NCBI RefSeq assembly: GCF_003986955.1
Contig: NZ_PIPN01000001.1
Location: forward strand, 620,001 to 684,000
From: Aliidiomarina sedimenti
Lineage (GTDB): Bacteria; Pseudomonadota; Gammaproteobacteria; Enterobacterales; Alteromonadaceae
Direction: 5' to 3'
DNA length: 64,000 nucleotides
Shown: piece after piece, positions 31,488-39,721 of the stretch
Position numbering within the stretch: position 1 is the stretch's first letter
How the letters are laid out: each line of letters opens with the position of its first letter
Program-made: the position numbers and the translations under genes
Notes under the pieces: generated by a model
Seen by the model: only the letters and a program-made list of their open reading frames with translations
Databases searched by the model: none
What the model was told of the DNA's origin: nothing

Positions 31488-33362
31488 TTACTGTTGCCGC
31501 TGCAGTTCCCGGTACAAATTAAACTGTTCCAGCTGGCGCGCTTCAAGCTCGGCAAAACTGGCTAACACCAGCACTGCTGCCTCGTTATTTAACTGCGCTT
31601 TGAGTGTGTCACGCTGTTCGTGCAGCGAAAGCAATAGTGCCTCACGCATGTCGTCGCGATTGAGCTTCTCATCGCCGTAGTTGATCACCAGATCGGTGCC
31701 TAACCAGACTAAGCCACCAGCAATCAGACTACAGCCCGGTCCACACACTGAGCCCACGGTGGCGGCGCTGCCTGCGGTACCAGCTCGTGCAGTCAGGCGT
31801 CCCATAATCGCGGCAAACATACGGCGCATACCGCTTCGAGCCGCGACCGCACTGCCCGGAGCTAATGCTCGGCTCATTAACAACAGTCCCGGCGCCACGC
31901 CAGCACCAACGCCAGATTTTTGCATCAGTTCTGGCACATCCACAGAGACCGGCTGCAACGCCAGGCAAAAACGCTGTGCACCAAGACCTTCTGCCTCAAG
32001 TTCCTGACCTAAACTACGTTGATACGCCCGGGCACCCTGTTCGATGCGTCGCAACAAGGCCGCATTGAGGCTATTTTCGGCTTCCAGCATGGCGTCACTT
32101 TGGCTCAGCGCGACAAAGCTGTTGATCTGCTCAGCCATCAGCTCGTTAAAGCCCTGTTCACCAAAACTGCCGCGCATTAAGTAGGCCAATTGGGTGTACT
32201 GGCCCAGCAGGGAGAAGTTCCAGTCTAAAAAGTCGTCCGCTGGCTGATCGATATTGGCATAGGCATCATCAACTATACGGTCAATATCCTGCTCAATTTG
32301 CAGCAATGCTGCCTGTTCCTGTTCACTACGAACCCGCTCGCTCTGGCCCTGTACGGCAGTCTCGGCGGCGGCCAGTCGTTCTGGGGCACAAGGGTCGATA
32401 GCCTCACGCGACTGTCGACCTGCCTGCTCGTTTTGCTGCAACCAGCGGTGGGCGTTTTCGCTGTTGAGCTCGAGAGCAAACCAGCCAATACCTGCCGCTA
32501 TCACCACAAGCAACCAGCTAAAATGCGCTCGCTTGTATGTCTTTTTGTGGTCGTTGAGATATAAAAATCGATTCAACCAGGCGTAACTACCCAGCAACAC
32601 CAGCCAGATAAAACTGACCTGCACCGCGATGCCCAGCATCACTACCAGCCACACAGCCAGCGTCAGCCACCAGACCGCACCAAGCGAAAGCAACTGAATG
32701 GCATGCCAGAACAGGCTATACAAGGCGGCGTTAATGCCCAACAGCCATCCGATTAACTGCACGTCTGCGCGGGCACTTTCCACCTGATAGGCCTGGGCCA
32801 TAACCTCCGCCACACTGAGATGGCGGGTATCGGGTACTTCGGTCAACCACAGGTGGACTGCCAGCATTGCAATGACGACCAGTACCATATTCAGCAGGTG
32901 GCTCAGACGCAGTAATACGCTGGCACTGTGTTCGCTGGTGATATGGCGTTCAATCGAAGGGCGCACCAGGCGTTGGATCAGTTGAAAGGTTAGAATAGAG
33001 GCGCCGAGCACCGCCCATTCCGGCCAGCTTAGCCGCGCTGCAGCACTCAATGCAGCCAGTGCTACTGCCACCGAAGCAAACGCGGTCAGCAACTGTACCC
33101 ATACACTGCTCCACAGCCGCTGTCGCCAGTGGCTGTCGGTCTGCGTCACAAAGCCCAGGTACGCTCGGCGTCGCAGCAACATGACATCAGCCAGATGCCA
33201 GTACACCAGGTAGCTCGCTGCCGCTGCCACCAGCGCAAAGCCCCACGCCGACATCTGCGCCAGCGGATAGAGGGCGAATAAAAGCAGGATGACCGCACTG
33301 CTTACGGTGCTAATTAACGCGCGGGACAGCCAGTACCGGGGGATATGTTCTGAACGACTCAA
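31488..33362 (-). CDS. Large membrane protein of unknown function
   Basis: The product is 624 aa. The first 330 residues carry about eight hydrophobic segments. A long charged helical region follows (about 335-480, QEQAALLQIEQDIDRIVDDA), then an Ala/Gly-rich segment with paired cysteines and a last hydrophobic stretch (SVCGPGCSLIAGGLVWLGTDLVIN), ending in amphipathic helices (LNRDDMREALLLSLHEQRDTL). No family is recognised. It is flanked by the divergent ydbH gene, whose start lies 141 bases away; 33363-33502 holds nothing beyond an unremarkable promoter region. Confidence 0.75.
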   Translation of the reverse strand: MSRSEHIPRYWLSRALISTVSSAVILLLFALYPLAQMSAWGFALVAAAASYLVYWHLADVMLLRRRAYLGFVTQTDSHWRQRLWSSVWVQLLTAFASVAVALAALSAAARLSWPEWAVLGASILTFQLIQRLVRPSIERHITSEHSASVLLRLSHLLNMVLVVIAMLAVHLWLTEVPDTRHLSVAEVMAQAYQVESARADVQLIGWLLGINAALYSLFWHAIQLLSLGAVWWLTLAVWLVVMLGIAVQVSFIWLVLLGSYAWLNRFLYLNDHKKTYKRAHFSWLLVVIAAGIGWFALELNSENAHRWLQQNEQAGRQSREAIDPCAPERLAAAETAVQGQSERVRSEQEQAALLQIEQDIDRIVDDAYANIDQPADDFLDWNFSLLGQYTQLAYLMRGSFGEQGFNELMAEQINSFVALSQSDAMLEAENSLNAALLRRIEQGARAYQRSLGQELEAEGLGAQRFCLALQPVSVDVPELMQKSGVGAGVAPGLLLMSRALAPGSAVAARSGMRRMFAAIMGRLTARAGTAGSAATVGSVCGPGCSLIAGGLVWLGTDLVINYGDEKLNRDDMREALLLSLHEQRDTLKAQLNNEAAVLVLASFAELEARQLEQFNLYRELQRQQ

Positions 33363-33502
33363 CAGCTTACCTTTCTATGTAAATCACACCATACAAATGA
33401 TGCAAAAGCGAGTGACGCAAACCCATTTGCCCATTGTGGCCCCTTCATGACCCTTTGCCAACTTTTACGTAAACCACGTTGCCCTTAAGGGCAACCCTGA
33501 TT

Positions 33503-36487
33503 ATGCTTGACCTCATGCGCCGATTTTTTATTGTGATCAGTATCTTAGTTGCCCTGTTAGCGCTTGCTGCCGGGGTTGGCTATGTCTATGTAAAACAGAT
33601 GCTAAGCAAACTGCCGGTGGAAAACTTAGAGTTCTCCATCGCTGGCTTTGCCTATAAGCATGTTCGTCTTGATCACCTCGAATTTACCTATATCGACAAC
33701 ACTCAGGAACCGGCCCTGCGCGCGCCAGTGCGGCTGGACGATGTCTTCATTACCTGGGAGTGGCAGGCCTTCAGGCCTAACTTGCAGATTATCGAAGTCG
33801 GCCAGTTGCAGGCATCGCTGAACCAGTGGCCTACCCTGGCCAATGAAGTAGTTGGCGAACTCGTGGAAACAGATGCTGAGGATGGTTTCGAACTCGAAAA
33901 GTGGCAGCTGCCGGATAACTGGCGCATTACCGCTGACATCCCGCATCTGTTGCAAATTGAACAACTGTCGCTGGATCTTCCCTGTGCTGAACAACGCTGC
34001 CAGTATAGCGGCGAACTCTATTTCGAAAGCACCAACAAAGAACGCCTGATCGTGCCCGATGAACCTCAGGTCACCAACCTGCGCCTCAAGCTGAGCCCAT
34101 ATCGGGACTTCGCAGAAATGGAGCAGATTGACCTGTTGATCAATTATGAGGTTGCCGGTGAACTGCCCTCACTTGCAGTTAACCTGCATAGTCCCGGCCA
34201 CCTGCAGGTGGTCATGACCCAGCACCTTGATCGCTCTAATCGCCTGCGGGGCGAAATCGAGGCACAGTTTGAGCCCTCGGCAGTGTGGATAAGCGACCAT
34301 CTGACCCTCTGGTACCCTGAACTCGAGCAAACCCTGCCCCGCGCCCTTGAGCTCTTTAGCGACAGCGTCAATATTGATCTGGATATACAGGCGGAGCTGC
34401 CCGACACACAGCTATCGCGCTGGCAAAACGAACTCACGGGCGCTCTGCAGGGCAGTCTGGAACTGACTAACCAGGTGATTATCGGCGTCCAGAGCAGACT
34501 TGAGCGCGGCGCTGAGATTCAGTTCAGTGGCGACACCACGCTTACGCTATTGCCCGGCCTGTACCCCAACTTGAGCGGCTATCTTAATGATTCACTTGGC
34601 GGTTCGCCGGGGGATGCTTTCTCTAGCTATGCCGCCCAGCTCAGCGAACCTGTGCAGGGTGAGTTTAGCTGGCAATTTGAGTTTCCTCCGGGCACCGTAC
34701 CCGGCAGCTGGCACCGGCAAGTGGATGGCCAGGCAGATTTTAACCTGACCCCGGCTAACTGGCTGCAAATCGATGATATCGGTCGTATTCGTCCGCAGGC
34801 CTCAGGTGAAGTCCATTTTACTGCCGGTCAACTGGCTCACCTCGATTTACTGGCTGAAGGTAAGTTTGAAGCAACTGAGTTGACCGATGCTATGGCTGAG
34901 CTGGGCCTTGAACCCGGTATTGTAAGCTGGAGTCTGCATGCTCAAAGCGAAAATCAGCTCGATCTGGGTGCTCTTCCAGTGCTGCTTAAGCTGCAAAGCC
35001 AGGGTGCTACCGATGTCAGCCTCGATAGCCGGCTGCTGCTCAATATTGATATCGACAATGGTACCCTGGCAGCCCATAGCGAGCATGGTTTGTTGTCACT
35101 GCGTCAGGCCGCGATGCAAATAGGTGATGCGCAGCTAACCGGGCTTACCTTGCACGCCCCCTTTACCCTGCAGCTTAGCCCTGAGCTTGAATTGCAGCTG
35201 AGCAGCGAGACACCCGCCGCCGGCTCGACTGCGCTGCGCCTTCCCTTGCAGGACGATAACATTGAAGCCCCTGCGGTGAAGCTTGAGCTCGCTAACTGGA
35301 TCTGGCGTAGCGACTTAGGTGCCGCCGACGGGCTGAGCCAGAGCAGCTTTCAGTCTGACATCGATCTCAATGCTGATGCTGTGGTTGCACCCGGTCTCAA
35401 AGCGATTAACTGGCGCTGGTATGGCTCACTGCAGAGCCAGCCTTTAGCGCCCGCTCCCTTAGCGAGTCTTGACGGGCGCCTGACCAACAGCGCCGGTCTG
35501 GTGCTGCGCAATCAATCTGATCTGGCTGCCGAGCATCTAGTCGTCGACTGGCAACTGACCGATATATTCTGGCTCGCCGGCAACCCGATTGCGGGAACCC
35601 TTGCAGACTGGCCAGAACTGGTTAGCCTTGAACGTGGCCGCGGCCGTGCCGCTGGCCAGTTTACCCTGCCGCTGGACGGCAGCGCGCCTCAGCTCACCGC
35701 CACTGCTGCACTTAGTGACACCGCCGGCATTTATGACACCATTGACGTTGGCGGGGTCAATGCTGATCTTGAACTAAGCACCGATTTTGACACCCTTGAT
35801 GTGGCACTCACTAACGCTTCCATGCAACGCATTCAGTTCGGTCTGCCTATGGGACCGGCGCGATTTGCTTTCAATTACACCGCCTCAATTGATCAGCTAC
35901 TGGCGGGGCAGCTCGAACTCACTGACAACCGGCTGAGCTTGTTAAGTGGCGATGTTGGCATTGAAAACCGGATCTACGATTTAAGCCGTGATGAAATAAC
36001 GTTGCGGGTCGATATTGCTCAGCTTGACCTGCAACAGCTGCTAAGCGAGTACCCTGCCACTGACATTCACGGTCAGGGTCTGATTTCCGGGGCCATTCCA
36101 ATCCGTTGGCGTGCCGGGCGAGGCTTTATGGTCGATGACGGGCGTATTCATGCGCTGGCACCCGGAGGCGTTATTCAGTACCGTGCTGAACGGGCGCAAC
36201 AGCTCCGTGAAACCAATCCGGCGCTGCGCATCGTAATGGACGCTCTGGATGACTTCCATTACTCTGTGCTCGAAGGCGGCGTTAGCTACAATGAAGATGG
36301 TACGCTGGAACTTGCCTTATCAATTGAGGGTCAGAACCCTGAGTTAGAAGGCGGGCGTCCGGTGCGCCTTGATATCACGATTGCCGAGGATTTACCGGCG
36401 CTGCTGGCCAGCCTGCAGTTGACCAACCAGCTCAATGACCTGATACAGGAACGTGTGCAACAACGCTTAATTGAAAGCCTGCGCTAA
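33503..36487 (+). CDS. ydbH: YdbH, AsmA-like intermembrane phospholipid transport protein
   Basis: The product is 994 aa from the ATG at 33503. One N-terminal transmembrane helix (FFIVISILVALLALAAGVGYV) is followed by a very long beta-rich periplasmic domain, the architecture of AsmA-like proteins TamB, YhdP and YdbH. The C-terminus contains VDDGRIHALAPGGVIQYR and DALDDFHYSVLEGGVSYNEDG, both characteristic of YdbH (DUF748/dicarboxylate-transport-like). These proteins form hydrophobic grooves that carry phospholipids to the outer membrane. The downstream YnbE and YdbL genes confirm the identity. Confidence 0.93.
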   Translation: MLDLMRRFFIVISILVALLALAAGVGYVYVKQMLSKLPVENLEFSIAGFAYKHVRLDHLEFTYIDNTQEPALRAPVRLDDVFITWEWQAFRPNLQIIEVGQLQASLNQWPTLANEVVGELVETDAEDGFELEKWQLPDNWRITADIPHLLQIEQLSLDLPCAEQRCQYSGELYFESTNKERLIVPDEPQVTNLRLKLSPYRDFAEMEQIDLLINYEVAGELPSLAVNLHSPGHLQVVMTQHLDRSNRLRGEIEAQFEPSAVWISDHLTLWYPELEQTLPRALELFSDSVNIDLDIQAELPDTQLSRWQNELTGALQGSLELTNQVIIGVQSRLERGAEIQFSGDTTLTLLPGLYPNLSGYLNDSLGGSPGDAFSSYAAQLSEPVQGEFSWQFEFPPGTVPGSWHRQVDGQADFNLTPANWLQIDDIGRIRPQASGEVHFTAGQLAHLDLLAEGKFEATELTDAMAELGLEPGIVSWSLHAQSENQLDLGALPVLLKLQSQGATDVSLDSRLLLNIDIDNGTLAAHSEHGLLSLRQAAMQIGDAQLTGLTLHAPFTLQLSPELELQLSSETPAAGSTALRLPLQDDNIEAPAVKLELANWIWRSDLGAADGLSQSSFQSDIDLNADAVVAPGLKAINWRWYGSLQSQPLAPAPLASLDGRLTNSAGLVLRNQSDLAAEHLVVDWQLTDIFWLAGNPIAGTLADWPELVSLERGRGRAAGQFTLPLDGSAPQLTATAALSDTAGIYDTIDVGGVNADLELSTDFDTLDVALTNASMQRIQFGLPMGPARFAFNYTASIDQLLAGQLELTDNRLSLLSGDVGIENRIYDLSRDEITLRVDIAQLDLQQLLSEYPATDIHGQGLISGAIPIRWRAGRGFMVDDGRIHALAPGGVIQYRAERAQQLRETNPALRIVMDALDDFHYSVLEGGVSYNEDGTLELALSIEGQNPELEGGRPVRLDITIAEDLPALLASLQLTNQLNDLIQERVQQRLIESLR

Positions 36488-36528
36488 GCACACACCGCTT
36501 TAACCGGCGTTTACACAAGAGAGGACGC

Positions 36529-36729
36529 ATGAAAAAACTTGCACTAGGAAGTCTGGCCCCGGCCTGCCTGGGCGTGCTGATGATGTCAGGCTGCACCCCC
36601 ACGGTTCAGGTTGCAGCCCCCAGCGAACCCATTCATATCAATCTTAATGTACGTATTGAACACGAGATTTATATTCGCGTCGCTGAAGAACTGGATTCAA
36701 TCTTCAGCGGTTCAAGCGGGTTATTTTAA
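36529..36729 (+). CDS. ynbE: YnbE-like lipoprotein
   Basis: The product is 66 aa with a lipobox (MMSGC) after a signal peptide. The mature part is short and contains PIHINLNVRIEHEIYIRV, the beta-augmentation strand typical of YnbE. In E. coli, YnbE is an outer-membrane lipoprotein that partners YdbH to complete the bridge between membranes. GAGAGG precedes the ATG. It lies 41 bases after ydbH and 12 bases before ydbL. Confidence 0.92.
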   Translation: MKKLALGSLAPACLGVLMMSGCTPTVQVAAPSEPIHINLNVRIEHEIYIRVAEELDSIFSGSSGLF

Positions 36730-36741
36730 GGAGTATTTGTC

Positions 36742-37113
36742 ATGACCACGAGTAAATATGGCCTGTTTGGCACCTTCTTCGTATCACTATTATTAGTGAT
36801 GAGTAGTTTGTCTGCGTCAGCACAGGGCCAGATGAGCCTGCAGGAAGCGATGTCTGAACTGGGCGCGGCGAAAGAACAGGGCTTCCTCGGCGAGCGCCAA
36901 AATGGCTATCTTGGTGTAGTCCAAACGGGCGAAAATGCTGAGCAGATAGCAGATTTGATTAATGATGCACGTCGCGCCGAGTATACTCGCATCGCAGAGC
37001 AAAATAACATTGCAGTATCCGATGTTGAGGCAATGGCGGGCAAACGTGCAATCGAACGCACATCCGCGGGGCATTATATTGAAGTCGACGGAGACTGGGT
37101 CGTTAAACGCTGA
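36742..37113 (+). CDS. ydbL: YdbL, DUF1318 periplasmic protein
   Basis: The product is 123 aa with a signal peptide (FFVSLLLVMSSLSASAQG). The mature domain reads LQEAMSELGAAKEQGFLGE, NGYLGVV and RRAEYTRIAEQNNI, with AMAGKRAIERT near the C-terminus, all typical of DUF1318. YdbL is proposed to modulate the YdbH-YnbE bridge. AAGGAG lies upstream of the ATG. It is the last gene of the operon and is followed by a terminator 77 bases on. Confidence 0.95.
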   Translation: MTTSKYGLFGTFFVSLLLVMSSLSASAQGQMSLQEAMSELGAAKEQGFLGERQNGYLGVVQTGENAEQIADLINDARRAEYTRIAEQNNIAVSDVEAMAGKRAIERTSAGHYIEVDGDWVVKR

Positions 37114-37190
37114 CAGTAAAGGCGGGAAGTATTTCTTGCGACTTGTCAGTTAGATACAAACCTTCGCACCTTCTTTACAGTTGATCCCCA

Positions 37191-37230
37191 CAAGGGCACC
37201 TATACTTCCCCGTAGAGTGCCCTTGTTTTT
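37191..37230 (+). terminator. Terminator of the ydbH-ynbE-ydbL operon
   Basis: CAAGGGCAC pairs with GTGCCCTTG across a 13-base loop and is followed by T5. It lies between ydbL and the 49-aa gene, which must therefore use its own promoter. Confidence 0.88.
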
Positions 37231-37298
37231 ACCCTTCGCACGGCTCAAAGCAATGGTAGCTCTGGCAACACAAATGGTGTTCAGAAAGGAGACTAACC

Positions 37299-37448
37299 AT
37301 GAAGATGACACACGGACGGCTTCGCTCAAGCTGGTTATCATGGAGTAACGTACTCTATGGCATGTTAACGCTGCTCGCATTGGTGCTTTTTATGCGAGAT
37401 GCTCAGGCAAACGAGGCCTTAGGGTCTTTTATAACCTTACTGAATTAG
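37299..37448 (+). CDS. Small membrane or exported protein (49 aa), unknown function
   Basis: AAGGAG lies about 7 bases before the ATG at 37299. The frame encodes 49 residues: a basic N-terminus (MKMTHGRLRSS), a hydrophobic core (LYGMLTLLALVLFM) and a polar stretch (RDAQANEALGS), either a signal peptide with a tiny mature part or a single-pass protein. The stop overlaps the convergent nuclease gene by 4 bases. The strong ribosome site and its placement after a terminator support it; no homologue is recognised. A minus-strand ORF over the same bases is rejected. Confidence 0.55.
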   Translation: MKMTHGRLRSSWLSWSNVLYGMLTLLALVLFMRDAQANEALGSFITLLN

Positions 37449-39625
37449 CTTCTGGCTTGTTGTATCAGATTTTGTTGTAGTTGACTCTGTTGTACCAAAC
37501 GCAGTATTCCAGCCGCGGCGCAGGCGTCGTCTAAGGCACGGTGATGGCGAACCAGTTCGATTCCCAACTGCTCACACAAGCGCCCCAGTGAGTAGGATGC
37601 GAACCCCGGGAATTGTTTTCGCGCCATTCGCACCGTGCACAGTTTCGGAAGATTAAGACGGCGTCCTGCCCGCTCCATTTCCCGCTTCAGAAAACCGTAG
37701 TCAAAATTCACATTGTGGGCGACAAAGATTGCGTCCTGCCAGAACTCATCGATCGCCTCAGCCACAGCGTCAAAAACCGGCGCATCCGCCACCATCTCGT
37801 TGCTGATGCCTGTCAGTTCAGTGATTCGTGCAGGAATGTAACGCTGTGGATTGACCAGCGATTGCCAGCGGTCGACCACCTGACCATTAATGACCTTCAC
37901 CATGCCAACTTCTGTTACCCGATGGCTGCTATGGTTACCCCCCGTAGTTTCCACATCAACCACAACGTAAGCCTGATCGGGGTTATACATCCACTCGACC
38001 CGCCGGATCGCAACTTCAAAGCCCGCCTTCTTCAGGCACTGCAACGTAATCAGCTGATTGCGTCGTAAGCTGTCGCCGGGTGCTTTTATTTCTTCGAAAC
38101 GCAAACCTTGCTCATCGAGCACCATTAAATCCGCGAAGCCATCACTGAGTTGATGGTAGTCACGGGCCATCGCGCGCAACACTGCCTGGGTTTGCACCAC
38201 GGGCGCCTTCGTAAGTAAGGGCTGTATTAGCTCAAGCAGTGATTGGTGCCAGCTAAACACCCCATTGACCTGACCATAATGCCGGGTGCTAACCTGCAGC
38301 AAATGGGTAAGCCACTGCTGCGGCGTTTGCAGCTGCGCCAGCCTGACTTCTATCTCGTGTTCCAGCTCAGCGTAGAAAGTATTCTGTTTCAGTAGCCGCG
38401 GCAGCCAGTCGAATTCATTGCTGACGCCCGCTTTCGGGTTCTGGTATAGCTCCGGCCAAAAGGTTAGTCCAAACAATGCCCGCCATAACACGTTTTCGCT
38501 GCGCAGAGCCGTGATGCTCTGACGCTCGTAATAGGCACAGACGCCCTGCTCGACATGGCTGACATAGGCTTCATCAAGCGGGATAGGCGCGCTGCTATCG
38601 CGCAGCATATCAGTCAGCATGCTGGTCCGTTTGCGATGGAACTTACGTTGATAAAAATCCACCGCAAACACATACAGGGTTTCACTGTCGGGGTCATCGA
38701 TAATAGCTTCGAGTTCGCTTTTGACCTGGTCTTTGCTACCTTGCTGGTATTCAAGACGCAGCCGCTTTTCCACGGCATCGGCCGCCCGCGAGCGCTTGAG
38801 GATCTGAATTGAGTAATGATCATCATGCTGCTCAAGCGGGCTTTGCAGCAGACGTTTTGCCAGTTGCCAGTAAAAACGATCCCGCGCATCCAGCACACTG
38901 GCTATGCGGGTCCCCTTTGCCGGACCTTCCTCAAGCATGGCAATGAATTCATCCAGTGCTTGATCCAGCGTGTTTTTCAGCCTTAGCCCAAGCCAGCGAT
39001 AATAAAACTGACCACGCGCTTCGTCAGCGGTCGTAAAACGTGCCTGGGCCTCATGGGACAGTTGACGGGTACGCATGACGCCCAAATCGCGCATCGATAG
39101 CTGATTCAGCCGCGCCCGCACATTGCCAAAATACAGAAACAGAAAATAGGCCAGCCGTTCTTCGTGCTGCTGCTCAAGATACTGTTCGCTCAGCCACTCT
39201 TCACTATCACTAAACACCGCATGTGCCTGAGCAAACTCAAACCAGAGGGCTTTCTTCGCCGACTTCGCTGGTGTTTTTTGCGGGCTCTCAGCCAGTAAAC
39301 TCTGCAGTTCAGCTTTGTTCAGCTGTTCGAGTAAGCGTGCAAAACCAGTTTCAGAAACATCACTGACTAATCCGGCCGCAAACAGCTCTTCCAGACCCGA
39401 GCGAGGGTTATCAATCTCGTCATAGTTTAGCGAGTCTCGCCGCACATGCACCGACTGTCGATTATAGATACGCACCAGCACCAACTGCGCATCGTGACTA
39501 AGCGCTTTGAATCCATCAATAAAGTCTTTATCAGCAGCATTTAACAGGTGCGCACAGGAGCCTTCCAGATAGCCCAGAAACTCATAGAAGTGGTCAAGAT
39601 AATAGGTCGGAGGCAAAGTTTTCAT
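37445..39625 (-). CDS. FAN1-like VRR nuclease fused to a DEDDh 3'-5' exonuclease
   Basis: The product is 726 aa. The N-terminal part resembles bacterial FAN1 (YNRQSVHVRRDSLNYDEI near residue 54, then helical repeats). A VRR_NUC domain lies at about 440-545 with DLMVLDEQGLRFEEIKAPGD, in which Asp, Glu and Lys form the PD-(D/E)XK core. A DnaQ-type exonuclease follows at about 555-715: VVVDVETTG (Exo I), HNVNFDYGFL (Exo II) and HHRALDDA (Exo III with His). FAN1 resolves interstrand crosslinks and flaps; the attached DEDDh domain would add 3' trimming. It is encoded downstream of recCBD in the same orientation, separated by a palindrome. Confidence 0.9.
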   Translation of the reverse strand: MKTLPPTYYLDHFYEFLGYLEGSCAHLLNAADKDFIDGFKALSHDAQLVLVRIYNRQSVHVRRDSLNYDEIDNPRSGLEELFAAGLVSDVSETGFARLLEQLNKAELQSLLAESPQKTPAKSAKKALWFEFAQAHAVFSDSEEWLSEQYLEQQHEERLAYFLFLYFGNVRARLNQLSMRDLGVMRTRQLSHEAQARFTTADEARGQFYYRWLGLRLKNTLDQALDEFIAMLEEGPAKGTRIASVLDARDRFYWQLAKRLLQSPLEQHDDHYSIQILKRSRAADAVEKRLRLEYQQGSKDQVKSELEAIIDDPDSETLYVFAVDFYQRKFHRKRTSMLTDMLRDSSAPIPLDEAYVSHVEQGVCAYYERQSITALRSENVLWRALFGLTFWPELYQNPKAGVSNEFDWLPRLLKQNTFYAELEHEIEVRLAQLQTPQQWLTHLLQVSTRHYGQVNGVFSWHQSLLELIQPLLTKAPVVQTQAVLRAMARDYHQLSDGFADLMVLDEQGLRFEEIKAPGDSLRRNQLITLQCLKKAGFEVAIRRVEWMYNPDQAYVVVDVETTGGNHSSHRVTEVGMVKVINGQVVDRWQSLVNPQRYIPARITELTGISNEMVADAPVFDAVAEAIDEFWQDAIFVAHNVNFDYGFLKREMERAGRRLNLPKLCTVRMARKQFPGFASYSLGRLCEQLGIELVRHHRALDDACAAAGILRLVQQSQLQQNLIQQARS

Positions 39626-39641
39626 CGTGTCATTTTACCAC

Positions 39642-39721
39642 ATTCAACATTCAAGCGCGGGGCTTGAATGTTGAATTGGTAAGACCATTCAATGATCAAG
39701 CCCCGCGCTTGAACGTTGAAT
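39642..39721. repeat. Nested palindrome (REP/BIME-like) between recD and the FAN1-like gene
   Basis: Two hairpins lie in inverted orientation. In the first, TTCAACATTCAAGC (39643-39656) pairs perfectly with GCTTGAATGTTGAA (39662-39675). The second (39688-39701 with 39707-39720) is a slightly diverged copy. The whole 80 bp is itself an imperfect inverted repeat around TAAGA. The right end abuts the recD stop. It may terminate recCBD or stabilise its mRNA; the tandem inverted architecture resembles REP/BIME elements. Confidence 0.85.

Noticed and set aside
37150-37380. 76-aa minus-strand ORF
   Set aside because: It crosses the ydbL terminator and lies opposite the better supported 49-aa gene.
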